Positions 7,123 to 14,657 of a DNA stretch of 42,732 bases are shown here, in pieces. The stretch is from contig JANQFA010000006.1 of NCBI GenBank assembly GCA_028278065.1, positions 1-42,732 of the forward strand, in the 5' to 3' direction. Position numbers and translations under genes: made by a program. The notes beneath the pieces are model-generated. The model was not told the origin of the DNA, did no database searches, and saw only the letters and a list, made by a program, of their open reading frames with translations. Source of the stretch: Myxococcota bacterium. Lineage in GTDB: Bacteria; Myxococcota_A; UBA9160; JAFDET01. Position 1 is the stretch's first letter. Every line of letters begins with the position of its first letter.

Positions 7123-8038
7123 GCTCCAGCTCCTGCACGAATCCACGGTGTTGCCGGAGCAGATCGACCACCTGGGCCACATGAACGTCCGCTTCTACCT
7201 GGAGAACGCGCTGCGGGCCAGCGGGGCGCTGGCCGCGCAGCACGGCCTGGGCCCGCACGACTGCGCGGCGCTCGACGGGAGGCTGGAGCTTCGCGACGCC
7301 TTCACGCGCCACTACCGCGAGCAGCTCGTCGGGGCGCCGCTGGCGGTGCTGGGCGCCGTGCTCGACGTGCACGCCGACGGCTTGCGCTTCTATCACGAGC
7401 TCCGGAACACCGGGAACGGGGAGCGAGCGGCCACCTTCGTCCACCGGTTCCGCCTGGTGCGAGAAGGGGCGCGGGAGCCGTTGCCCGTTCCCGAGGCGGT
7501 CGCCAAGCGCGTCGGCGATGCGCTGCTGGAGCTGCCCGAGCACGGTGGGCCGCGCACGCTCGATCTGGATCGCCTTCCTCCGAAGCTCGGTCTCGAGGAG
7601 GCCCATCGACGCGGGCTGGCGATGCGCAAGGAGCGCGAGATCCGCGTGGAGGAGTGCGACGATGCCGGCTTCTTCCCGGCTGCGTCCTACCAGGATCTGG
7701 TCTGGGGCGGGGAGCCGCCCGAAGGGCGACCCTTCGGGCCGCCCGTCTACGAGCTCCCCGGAGGCGGCCGATTCGGCTGGGCCACCCTGGAGAGCCGCGG
7801 CGTGCTCTTCGAGCTGCCGCGTGCGGGGAGTCGCATCCAGAGCTTTGCCGCCGAGGTGCAGACCGGCGCCAAGATCTCGGTGACCCGCTGCTGGGTGCTC
7901 GACGTCGGGCGCGACGCGGTCCTCTGCACCAGCTCCATCGTGAATCTCGCCTTCGACATCGGCGCCCGGCGCGCGATCGAGATCCCCGCACCGGTCCGCG
8001 CGACGCTGGAGTCTCGCTACCACCCCGACCTGCGCTAG
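7115..8038 (+). CDS. Acyl-CoA thioesterase-like, double hotdog protein
   Basis: A 307-residue protein with two hotdog halves. The first half starts with the 4HBT-type motif IDHLGHMNVRFYLENAL, where Asp18 is the usual active-site acid. The second half (about residues 165-300) has EECDDAGFFPAASYQDLVW, ending in strands such as ISVTRCWVLDV. It is likely to hydrolyse or otherwise handle an acyl-CoA thioester; related proteins can also act as dehydratases. It overlaps the 3' end of the LLM relic by 8 bases and is followed after 19 bp by an MFS transporter gene, so these two probably share a transcript. Confidence 0.75.
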   Translation: MPELQLLHESTVLPEQIDHLGHMNVRFYLENALRASGALAAQHGLGPHDCAALDGRLELRDAFTRHYREQLVGAPLAVLGAVLDVHADGLRFYHELRNTGNGERAATFVHRFRLVREGAREPLPVPEAVAKRVGDALLELPEHGGPRTLDLDRLPPKLGLEEAHRRGLAMRKEREIRVEECDDAGFFPAASYQDLVWGGEPPEGRPFGPPVYELPGGGRFGWATLESRGVLFELPRAGSRIQSFAAEVQTGAKISVTRCWVLDVGRDAVLCTSSIVNLAFDIGARRAIEIPAPVRATLESRYHPDLR

Positions 8039-8057
8039 CCCGAGAGAGGCCCTACGG

Positions 8058-9482
8058 ATGACCGCTTCTCTCAACAGGTGGGCCGAGGACTGGGTCGCCG
8101 GGCTCGAGGCCAGCGGGCGCTACCCGACCTGGGTGCTCTTCGCGGTGCTGGCGGGAATGTTCGCCAGCTCGTTCCCGTTTACCGTGCTGGCCGTGGCTCT
8201 GGGGCCGATCGCCAAGGAGTTCGGCGCGCGCGAGACCACCATCTCCTGGGTCATCACCGCCCCGATGCTCCTGTCCGCGGTGGCGTTCCCGCTGCTCGGC
8301 AAGCTCGGAGATCTACGCGGACACCGACGCGTGTTCCTGTGGGGCTTCGCGGGCTCCACGGTGGTCGCCTTCGCGACGGCTTTCGCCTGGGATGCCTTCT
8401 CGCTGATCGGCCTGCGCACCATCTCGGCGATCCTGGGCAGCGCCACCCAGCCCACGGCGATGGCGCTGCTCTTCACCGTCTACCCGCCCGGCAAGCGGGT
8501 CCGCGCCATGGGCTGGTGGTCGATGACCACCGCCGGCGCGCCGGCGCTCGGCCTCATCCTGGGGGGCCCCCTGGTCGACTGGCTGGGCTGGCGGATCGTC
8601 TTCCTGGCCCAGGCCGGCATGAGCGCCGCCGCCCTCGCGCTGGCCCTCGTCGTGCTGAAGGAGACCGCGCCGCAGCGCGTGCGCTTCGACGTGCTGGGCG
8701 GGCTCACCCTGGCGGTCGGGGTGGCGGGCTTCATGGCGGCGCTGGGCGGGGTGCGCGAGGTGGGCCTCGACTCGCCCTGGATCTCTGCCGCGGCCGTCCT
8801 CGGCGTCGTCGGTATCGCGGCCTTCCTGCGGGTCGAGCGTCGCGCGGACGCGCCGCTGCTGCCCCTCTCGCTGTTCGGCGATCGCGGCTTCAGCGCCACC
8901 CTGGTGACCAACGCGCTCAACTCGGGCGCCTACATGGGCGCCTTCGTGATCGCCCCGCTCCTCCTCTACGAGTCCTTCGGGTTCTCCATCACCCAGGCGT
9001 CGCTCCTCATGGTGCTGAGGACCGCCTCCCTCACCCTGGCCTCGCCGGCGGGTGGCGCGATGGGCGAGCGCTTCGGCGAACGCTTCGCCTCGGTCTTCGG
9101 CGCGGGCTTGATGACGGCGGCGCTCTTCCTCGTGGCCTGGGCGGCGTGGGAGACGAACCTGGTCGCGCTGGCCATCGGCCTGGTGGGGCAGGGCGCCGGC
9201 CATGGTCTCTGTCAGCCCTCGATCACCTCGGCCGTGGCGCGCTCGGTAGAGGAGGCCGATCTGGGCGTGGCCTCGGCGGCCAATCGCCTGGCGGGGCAGG
9301 GAGGCGCGTCGTTCGGCGTGGCGGCGCTCACCCTCGCGTACGGGGGCGTCGCGACGCCCGCGTCGTTTGGCTGGTCGTTCGCATTGGCGGCACTCCTGTG
9401 CGCCCTCTCGACTCTCAGCGCCGTCTGGATCGACTTCGAGGCGAGGCGCGCCCGCACGGTCAGCTCGGTCTCGGCAACCTGA
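8058..9482 (+). CDS. MFS transporter, DHA2 (EmrB/QacA)-like
   Basis: A 474-residue polytopic inner-membrane protein of the major facilitator superfamily. About 14 hydrophobic segments can be counted by eye, fitting the DHA2 drug:H+ antiporter group. Between the second and third segments the typical loop GKLGDLRGHRRVFLWG is present, and motif C-like GAPALGLILGGPLVDWLGWR occurs in the fifth. It may export or import a hydrophobic substrate or product of the surrounding pathways. It lies 19 bp after the thioesterase gene and is separated from the molybdoenzyme operon by 144 bp containing a promoter candidate. Confidence 0.88.
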   Translation: MTASLNRWAEDWVAGLEASGRYPTWVLFAVLAGMFASSFPFTVLAVALGPIAKEFGARETTISWVITAPMLLSAVAFPLLGKLGDLRGHRRVFLWGFAGSTVVAFATAFAWDAFSLIGLRTISAILGSATQPTAMALLFTVYPPGKRVRAMGWWSMTTAGAPALGLILGGPLVDWLGWRIVFLAQAGMSAAALALALVVLKETAPQRVRFDVLGGLTLAVGVAGFMAALGGVREVGLDSPWISAAAVLGVVGIAAFLRVERRADAPLLPLSLFGDRGFSATLVTNALNSGAYMGAFVIAPLLLYESFGFSITQASLLMVLRTASLTLASPAGGAMGERFGERFASVFGAGLMTAALFLVAWAAWETNLVALAIGLVGQGAGHGLCQPSITSAVARSVEEADLGVASAANRLAGQGGASFGVAALTLAYGGVATPASFGWSFALAALLCALSTLSAVWIDFEARRARTVSSVSAT

Positions 9483-9495
9483 CCGAGGAGGCCCC

Positions 9496-9524
9496 TTGAC
9501 AGCGCGTCGGATCTGGCCCAAGAT
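9496..9524 (+). promoter_or_regulatory. Sigma-70-like promoter candidate for molybdoenzyme operon
   Basis: A perfect -35 box TTGACA (9496-9501), a 17-bp spacer and a weaker -10 CAAGAT (9519-9524). A perfect 8-bp inverted repeat (9507-9514 with 9521-9528, loop GGCCCA) overlaps the spacer and the -10, so it could be an operator. Confidence 0.4.
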
Positions 9525-9545
9525 CCGAAGCAGAGTTCGGCTTTT
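9525..9545 (+). terminator. Weak terminator or attenuator hairpin
   Basis: CCGAA (9525-9529) pairs with TTCGG (9536-9540) and is followed by CTTTT. It shares bases with the neighbouring 8-bp inverted repeat, so the two hairpins exclude each other. It could end the MFS transcript or act as an attenuator. Confidence 0.3.
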
Positions 9546-9626
9546 CTGAATAGTAGAATATTTTCAGCTATTTGGATACAGGCGGACAGGGGATTCGAGG
9601 GAGGCCACGCGCGCTGGGAGGGATCC

Positions 9627-12581
9627 ATGGCGAGCCCCGAGCGGACCTCTGGCTGGCAGCTCGACCGTAGACGCTTCCTCAAGCTCTCCGGTCTTGCCGC
9701 GGCGGCGGCCGCGGGAGGGCTCCCGCTCTTCCACCTGCGCGAAGAGGCGGTGGCCGCCGCCATTGCAGACGGCGCCGCGCGCAACCCGGCCCGTCTGGGC
9801 ACCTGGGAGGACCTGTACCGCCAGCGCTGGAGCTGGGACCGGATCGCCCGGGGTACCCACGGCTGGCTCAACTGCCGCAGCGCCTGCAACTTCGATCTCT
9901 ACGTGAAGGACGGCGTCGTCGTCCGCGAGGAGCAGACCGCCAACTACGCCGCCTCGGAGCCGGGCGTTCCCGACTTCAACCCGCGCGGCTGCCAGAAGGG
10001 CGCCTGCTACACGGAGGTGATGTACGGCCCGGGTCGGCTGTCGGTGCCGCTCAAGCGGGTCGGCGAGCGTGGAGGCGGCAAGTGGCAGCAGATCCCGTGG
10101 GATCAGGCGCTCGCCGAGATCGCCGAGAAGCTGGTCGCCATCGCCGAGAAGGACGGCACCGACAGCATCATCCACGACCTCGGGCCGCACTTCGACCACG
10201 GACCCACGACTGCGGCGCGCGGTCGCTTCTTCGGCCTGATGGGCGCCACTCTCTCCGACGACTGGGCGGAGATCGGCGACCTCAACCACGGCGCGACGCT
10301 CACCTTCGGCTTCCCGCACGTGGGAGGCGGCTCCGACGAGTGGTTCCTCTCCGACTACCTGGTGGTCTGGATGATGAACCCCGCCGTCACCCAGATCCCC
10401 GACGCCCACTTCCTGTTCGAGGCCAAGTACGACGGTGCCGAGCTGGTGGTGATCGATCCCCAGTACAGCGCCACCGCGGTGCACGCCGACCAGTGGATCC
10501 CGATCCGCCCCGGCACCGACGCTGCGCTCGCTCTCGCCACGGCCCGCCACATCTGGGACAGCGGCGCCATCGACCTGCCCTACGTGCGCGAGCAGACCGA
10601 CCTCCCGATCCTGGTGCGTCTGGACAGCGGCCGCTTCCTGACGGGCGCCGACCTGCGCGACGGCGGCGATGCTGAGCGGGTCTTCGTATGGGATCCCGGC
10701 GGCGGCGGCCCCGTGCCCGCGCCCGGCTGCCTGGGCAACGGCGAGCAGCCGCGCCTCGACATGGGGACCTTCGATCCGCCCATCGAGGGTCGCTTCTCGG
10801 TGAAGCTGGCGGATGGCACCGAAGCCGGCGTCGTCCCCGTCGGCTCGCTGCTGCGCGAGCAGCTCGAATCGTGGACGTTCGAACGGGCCGCCGAGGTGAC
10901 CGGTCTGGCCGCCGAGCAGATCGAGCAGTTCGCGGGCGGCTTCGCCCGTGCCGAGCGCCCGATGGTGCTCTCGAGCTGGGGCTCGAACCGCTTCTTCCAC
11001 TCGGATCTCATGAACCGCGCCAAGATCCTGTGTCTGTCCCTGAAGGGCGCGGTCGGGCGCAAGGGCTCCGGCTACCACTCCACCGGCTGGATCGAGACCG
11101 GGGGGATCGGCTTCGGCGAGCACACCGGTCTGCGCGGCCGGCTGGCGCTCTTCATGAACATGGACCCGGGCATGCTCTTCGATCTGGCCGTGCAACGCGT
11201 GCGTGGTCGCATCAGCGCCCAGCGCCTGACCTGGGAGCTCGCCGGCGAGATGGGCGAGGACCTCGCCTGTCTCAGCAACGCGGCCAGCCTGAACCTGGCC
11301 TACCAGGGGATCGCGGAGGACCTGGACCGGGAGCAGGCGGGGCTCTACCCGCGTCCGCTGACCGAGTACGACCGGGAGGCCCGGGAGAAGGACTGGATGC
11401 CCGTCTTCCCGCGCGAGCGTGCCCGCGCCTGGGTGACCGGTGGCAACAACGTGCTGCGGCGCTCGAATCTCCCGCAGCGCTCCCTCGAGCACATGTGGCC
11501 CGGTCTCGAGCTCATCGTCGACGTGAACCCGAAGTTCACCTTCACCGGGATGCACGCCGACTACCTGCTTCCCGCGGCGGGCTACTACGAGAAGCGCGGC
11601 ATCAAGTACGCCGTGGCCTACATCCCCTACCTGCACTACTGCGACGCGGCCGTGCCGCCCCTGGGCGAGTCGAAGAACGAGTGGGAGATCTTCTGGAAGC
11701 TCGCCCAGGAGGTGCAGCGCGCGGCGCGCGAGCGCGGCACGCCGGTGCTCGACGGCTGCGGCAAGGGCCCCGTCGATCTCAAGAAGATCGGCGACGTGTT
11801 CTCCTTCCACGGCGAGTTCGGTCCGGACGACACCGAGCAGGTCACCCAGACGATCCTCGACAACGCCGAGACCACGAAGGGGATGACCGTCCGCGCCCTC
11901 GAGCAGACGGGCGTGGAGAAGTACAAGGGCGCCGGCGGGCCGGGCGGACAGCCGCAGCTCTTCAACGACGACTGGAAGGGGGAGGGGGTCCTGCGCGCGT
12001 GTACCCACTTCACGGAGGCCAAGTGGCCCTGGCCCACGCGGACGGGTCGCCAGCAGTTCTACGTCGACCATCCCTGGTTCCTCGAAGCCGGCGAGGCGCT
12101 CCCGACCCACATCGAGAGCCCCAAGGCCGGCGGCGACTTCCCGTTCCAGCTCATCTCCTGCCACGCACGCTGGAGCATCCACAGCATCTGGCGCGACGAT
12201 CCGATGATGCTGCGCCTGCAGCGCGGAGAGCCCTGCCTCTACCTGAATCCCCGGGACGGCGAGAAGGTCGCGATCCCGGACGGCGAGTGGGCCGAGGTCT
12301 CGAACCGGGTCGGGCGGGTGTACATGCGGGTGAAGTACTCGACGATGGTTCGCCCCGGGGTCGCCTACTACTTCCACGCCTGGGAGCCGTACCAGTTCCC
12401 GAACCACCAGAGCTACAAGTGGGTGACTCCCGGCCTGATGAACCCGCTCCACTTCGCCGGACGCGAGGGGCAGCTGCGCTGGCGCTTCGGGGTCTGGGAG
12501 CCCGGCACGCACGTGCAGGACACGCGCGTGGACATCAAGCCGGGCAGGCCCGAAGGCCTGGCACCGGCGGAGGGCGCCTAG
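9627..12581 (+). CDS. Type II DMSO-reductase-family molybdopterin oxidoreductase, alpha subunit (EbdA / steroid C25 dehydrogenase-like)
   Basis: A 984-residue catalytic subunit, a length typical of ethylbenzene and steroid C25 dehydrogenase alpha chains. A twin-arginine signal (RRRFLK, residues 14-19, then an Ala-rich stretch) sends it to the periplasm. The FS0 iron-sulfur site is visible as His78, Cys83, Cys87 and Cys122. Asp218 (EIGDLNHG) is at the place of the molybdenum-ligating Asp of this family. The segment SDYLVVWMMNPAVTQIPDAH and the C-terminal pterin-binding domain follow. Relatives hydroxylate hydrocarbons or tertiary side-chain carbons with water instead of oxygen; others are selenate, chlorate or nitrate reductases. 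The operon partners beta, gamma and chaperone follow directly. The start has a strong ribosome site (GGAGGG). Confidence 0.88.
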   Translation: MASPERTSGWQLDRRRFLKLSGLAAAAAAGGLPLFHLREEAVAAAIADGAARNPARLGTWEDLYRQRWSWDRIARGTHGWLNCRSACNFDLYVKDGVVVREEQTANYAASEPGVPDFNPRGCQKGACYTEVMYGPGRLSVPLKRVGERGGGKWQQIPWDQALAEIAEKLVAIAEKDGTDSIIHDLGPHFDHGPTTAARGRFFGLMGATLSDDWAEIGDLNHGATLTFGFPHVGGGSDEWFLSDYLVVWMMNPAVTQIPDAHFLFEAKYDGAELVVIDPQYSATAVHADQWIPIRPGTDAALALATARHIWDSGAIDLPYVREQTDLPILVRLDSGRFLTGADLRDGGDAERVFVWDPGGGGPVPAPGCLGNGEQPRLDMGTFDPPIEGRFSVKLADGTEAGVVPVGSLLREQLESWTFERAAEVTGLAAEQIEQFAGGFARAERPMVLSSWGSNRFFHSDLMNRAKILCLSLKGAVGRKGSGYHSTGWIETGGIGFGEHTGLRGRLALFMNMDPGMLFDLAVQRVRGRISAQRLTWELAGEMGEDLACLSNAASLNLAYQGIAEDLDREQAGLYPRPLTEYDREAREKDWMPVFPRERARAWVTGGNNVLRRSNLPQRSLEHMWPGLELIVDVNPKFTFTGMHADYLLPAAGYYEKRGIKYAVAYIPYLHYCDAAVPPLGESKNEWEIFWKLAQEVQRAARERGTPVLDGCGKGPVDLKKIGDVFSFHGEFGPDDTEQVTQTILDNAETTKGMTVRALEQTGVEKYKGAGGPGGQPQLFNDDWKGEGVLRACTHFTEAKWPWPTRTGRQQFYVDHPWFLEAGEALPTHIESPKAGGDFPFQLISCHARWSIHSIWRDDPMMLRLQRGEPCLYLNPRDGEKVAIPDGEWAEVSNRVGRVYMRVKYSTMVRPGVAYYFHAWEPYQFPNHQSYKWVTPGLMNPLHFAGREGQLRWRFGVWEPGTHVQDTRVDIKPGRPEGLAPAEGA

Positions 12582-12583
12582 CC

Positions 12584-13612
12584 ATGGCTGCCGAAGCGAC
12601 GACCACACGCCAGATCGCGATGGTGCTCGATCTGAACAAGTGCATCGGGTGCCAGACCTGCACCGTCGCCTGCAAGAAGCTCTGGAACACGGACACCGGG
12701 AGCGGCTACGCATACTGGAACAACGTGGAGACGCTCCCCGGGGCCGGCTACCCGCGCAACTGGACCGGCAGCGGAGGCCGCACGGCGACCGGCGAGGTGA
12801 AGACGGGGAAGGTCCCGAATCTCGACGACGAGTACGGCCGTGCGTGGAGCTTCAATCACGAGGAGGTGCGCGCGCGATCCGGGGAGGGTGCGAGCAAGCC
12901 GTGGCTGCGACCGGACAAGCCGCCCAGGTGGGGTGCCAACTGGGACGAGGACCGCGGCGCCGGCGACTACCCGGCCGAGAACCACTACTTCTACCTGCCG
13001 CGGCTCTGCAACCACTGCACCCATCCCGCCTGCCTCGACGCCTGCCCGCGCCACGCCATCGAGAAGCGCGGCGAGGACGGGATCGTGCTCGTCGACCAGG
13101 ACCGCTGCCACGGCTACCGCTTCTGCGTCGAGGCCTGCCCGTACAAGAAGGTCTACTTCGACCCCCAGCGGCAGGTCACCACCAAGTGCATCTTCTGCCT
13201 GCCGCGGCTGGAGGAGGGCGTGGCGCCGGCCTGTGCCAGGCAGTGCCCCGGCCGGCTTCGCTTCGTCGGGTACCTGGACGACGAGGACGGTCCGATCTGG
13301 AAGCTGGTGCACGGCTTCGGGGTGGCCCTGCCGCTCCACCCCGAGTTCGGTCTCGGGCCCAACGTGTACTACGTGCCCCCGACGGGCCCGCCCAGGCTCG
13401 ACGAGAAGGGGCGCCCGACCGGCCAGCCGCGCATTCCCACGAGCTATCTGGTGGAGCTCTTCGGCGAGCGGGTGCACGAGGCACTCGGCACCCTGGAGCG
13501 CGAGCGGGCGAAGCGACGCCGCGGCGAGGCCAGCGAGCTGATGGACCTCCTCATCGCCTACGACTGGAACCGGAGCTTCGCGCTCGATTCCGGCACGCGG
13601 GAGGTGCTGTGA
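12584..13612 (+). CDS. Type II molybdoenzyme beta subunit, iron-sulfur electron transfer protein (EbdB/NarH-like)
   Basis: A 342-residue ferredoxin-like subunit with four cysteine groups: Cys20-23-26-30, Cys142-145-150-154, Cys175-(Tyr178)-181-185 and Cys202-205-217-221. In the third group a Tyr replaces the second Cys. In NarH and EbdB the same position is aromatic and gives a three-iron cluster, so three 4Fe-4S plus one 3Fe-4S clusters are expected here. It takes electrons from the alpha subunit to the heme of gamma. There is no signal peptide, as usual: it is co-exported with the Tat-tagged alpha subunit. It starts two bases after alpha and its stop overlaps the gamma ATG by one base. Confidence 0.92.
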   Translation: MAAEATTTRQIAMVLDLNKCIGCQTCTVACKKLWNTDTGSGYAYWNNVETLPGAGYPRNWTGSGGRTATGEVKTGKVPNLDDEYGRAWSFNHEEVRARSGEGASKPWLRPDKPPRWGANWDEDRGAGDYPAENHYFYLPRLCNHCTHPACLDACPRHAIEKRGEDGIVLVDQDRCHGYRFCVEACPYKKVYFDPQRQVTTKCIFCLPRLEEGVAPACARQCPGRLRFVGYLDDEDGPIWKLVHGFGVALPLHPEFGLGPNVYYVPPTGPPRLDEKGRPTGQPRIPTSYLVELFGERVHEALGTLERERAKRRRGEASELMDLLIAYDWNRSFALDSGTREVL

Positions 13613-14160
13613 TGCGAGGCAAGGTCTCGCTCATGGCGGCCCCCACGGGTCTCTCGCCGGGCGGCTACGTCTCCCAGGCGTACGCGGACCGCAGCGCCCC
13701 GCGTACGCCGCTGGCCGAGCTGGAGGCGGAGAAGGACGGCGTGCTCTGGCGCGTGCGCCTCTCGTGGGCCTGTGCGGATCCCGTCCGCGCACTGGGCGAC
13801 GAGGTCGACCGTTTCGTCGACGCCGCGGCGGTGCTGGCCCCTATCGTGCCCGACGCGCCCTGGATGACGATGGGAGCCCCGGGCAAGGCGGTGGAAGGCG
13901 CGATGTGGCGTGCCGATCGCGAGCGGCCGTTCGGGGTCCGTGCGGAGGGCCTGGGCAGCTTGGAGCGCAGCGTGGCTCCGAAGGGCTGGGAAGCGCGTGC
14001 CGAGTGGAAGAGCGGTCGCTGGCAGGTCGAGTTCGAGCTGCCGGGCTGGAAGGCCCTCGACGCCGGGCGGCAGCTCGCCATCGCCGTCTGGCAGGGTGCC
14101 GAGGCCGACCGGGGTGGCCTCAAGTCGGTCTCGGCCGGCTGGATCCGGGTGGGGACGTGA
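13612..14160 (+). CDS. Type II molybdoenzyme gamma subunit, heme b-binding (EbdC-like)
   Basis: A 182-residue protein with the pattern of heme-b gamma subunits of ethylbenzene, dimethylsulfide and steroid C25 dehydrogenases. PWMTMGAPGKAVEGAMWRAD offers Met85 or Met87, and LKSVSAGWIRVGT offers Lys171 as the axial Met/Lys heme ligands known from EbdC. Position in the operon supports the call. Unlike many relatives it shows no hydrophobic signal peptide at its N-terminus, so it may be exported only as part of the complex. The ATG overlaps the beta stop (TGATG) and the stop overlaps the next gene by GTGA. Confidence 0.78.
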   Translation: MRGKVSLMAAPTGLSPGGYVSQAYADRSAPRTPLAELEAEKDGVLWRVRLSWACADPVRALGDEVDRFVDAAAVLAPIVPDAPWMTMGAPGKAVEGAMWRADRERPFGVRAEGLGSLERSVAPKGWEARAEWKSGRWQVEFELPGWKALDAGRQLAIAVWQGAEADRGGLKSVSAGWIRVGT

Positions 14161-14657
14161 CGCCGGATCCCCGCGAGGCGGCGCTGCGCTTCGTGGGCTG
14201 GGCGCGACTCTGGAGTCCCGTGGCGCCACGCGAGCTGCGGGTCGACGCCTGGCAAGCCCTGGGCCTTCCCGGATCGTTCGGCGACGCCGAGACCGAGTAC
14301 TGGGCCTCCTTCCACGTGGGCGACCCCCTGCCTCCGGCTCCCCTGCTGCTGCACGCGGCCCTCGGCATGGAGGGGGGACACGCGCGCGAGGAGTGGATGC
14401 GCGTCCTGCAGTTCCTGGGGCTGCGCTGGCGGGACGGGACACTGCCCCCGGACCACCTGGCGCCGGGCTGCGAGGCACTCGCCGCCGCCATCGACCGCCG
14501 GGATGCGGTGATGGTGGCCGAGCTCTGCCGTCGCTACCTGCTGCCGTGGTGCGCCCGCGCGCGCGAGCGGCTGGGCGGCCGGGCCGCGGCTGCGCTGCAG
14601 CTCGCCGAACGCTTCGAGGCCGATCTCCGCTCGCTCGGCGCAGCCGCGCGTGACTGA
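14157..14657 (+). CDS. TorD/DmsD-like molybdoenzyme maturation chaperone
   Basis: A 166-residue, mostly helical cytoplasmic protein. Its position after alpha, beta and gamma, its size and the segment FHVGDPLPPAPLLLHAAL match the delta chaperones (EbdD, DmsD, NarJ group). These hold the alpha subunit until cofactor insertion and Tat export. The family is poorly conserved in sequence, so operon context carries much of the call. The GTG start overlaps the gamma stop by four bases and its end overlaps the transporter gene by eight. Confidence 0.75.
   Translation: MTPDPREAALRFVGWARLWSPVAPRELRVDAWQALGLPGSFGDAETEYWASFHVGDPLPPAPLLLHAALGMEGGHAREEWMRVLQFLGLRWRDGTLPPDHLAPGCEALAAAIDRRDAVMVAELCRRYLLPWCARARERLGGRAAAALQLAERFEADLRSLGAAARD

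Noticed and set aside
9564-12713. A 1049-codon open frame on the minus strand
   Set aside because: It lies opposite the molybdoenzyme alpha gene, shows no domain, and is the antisense shadow expected in very GC-rich coding DNA.
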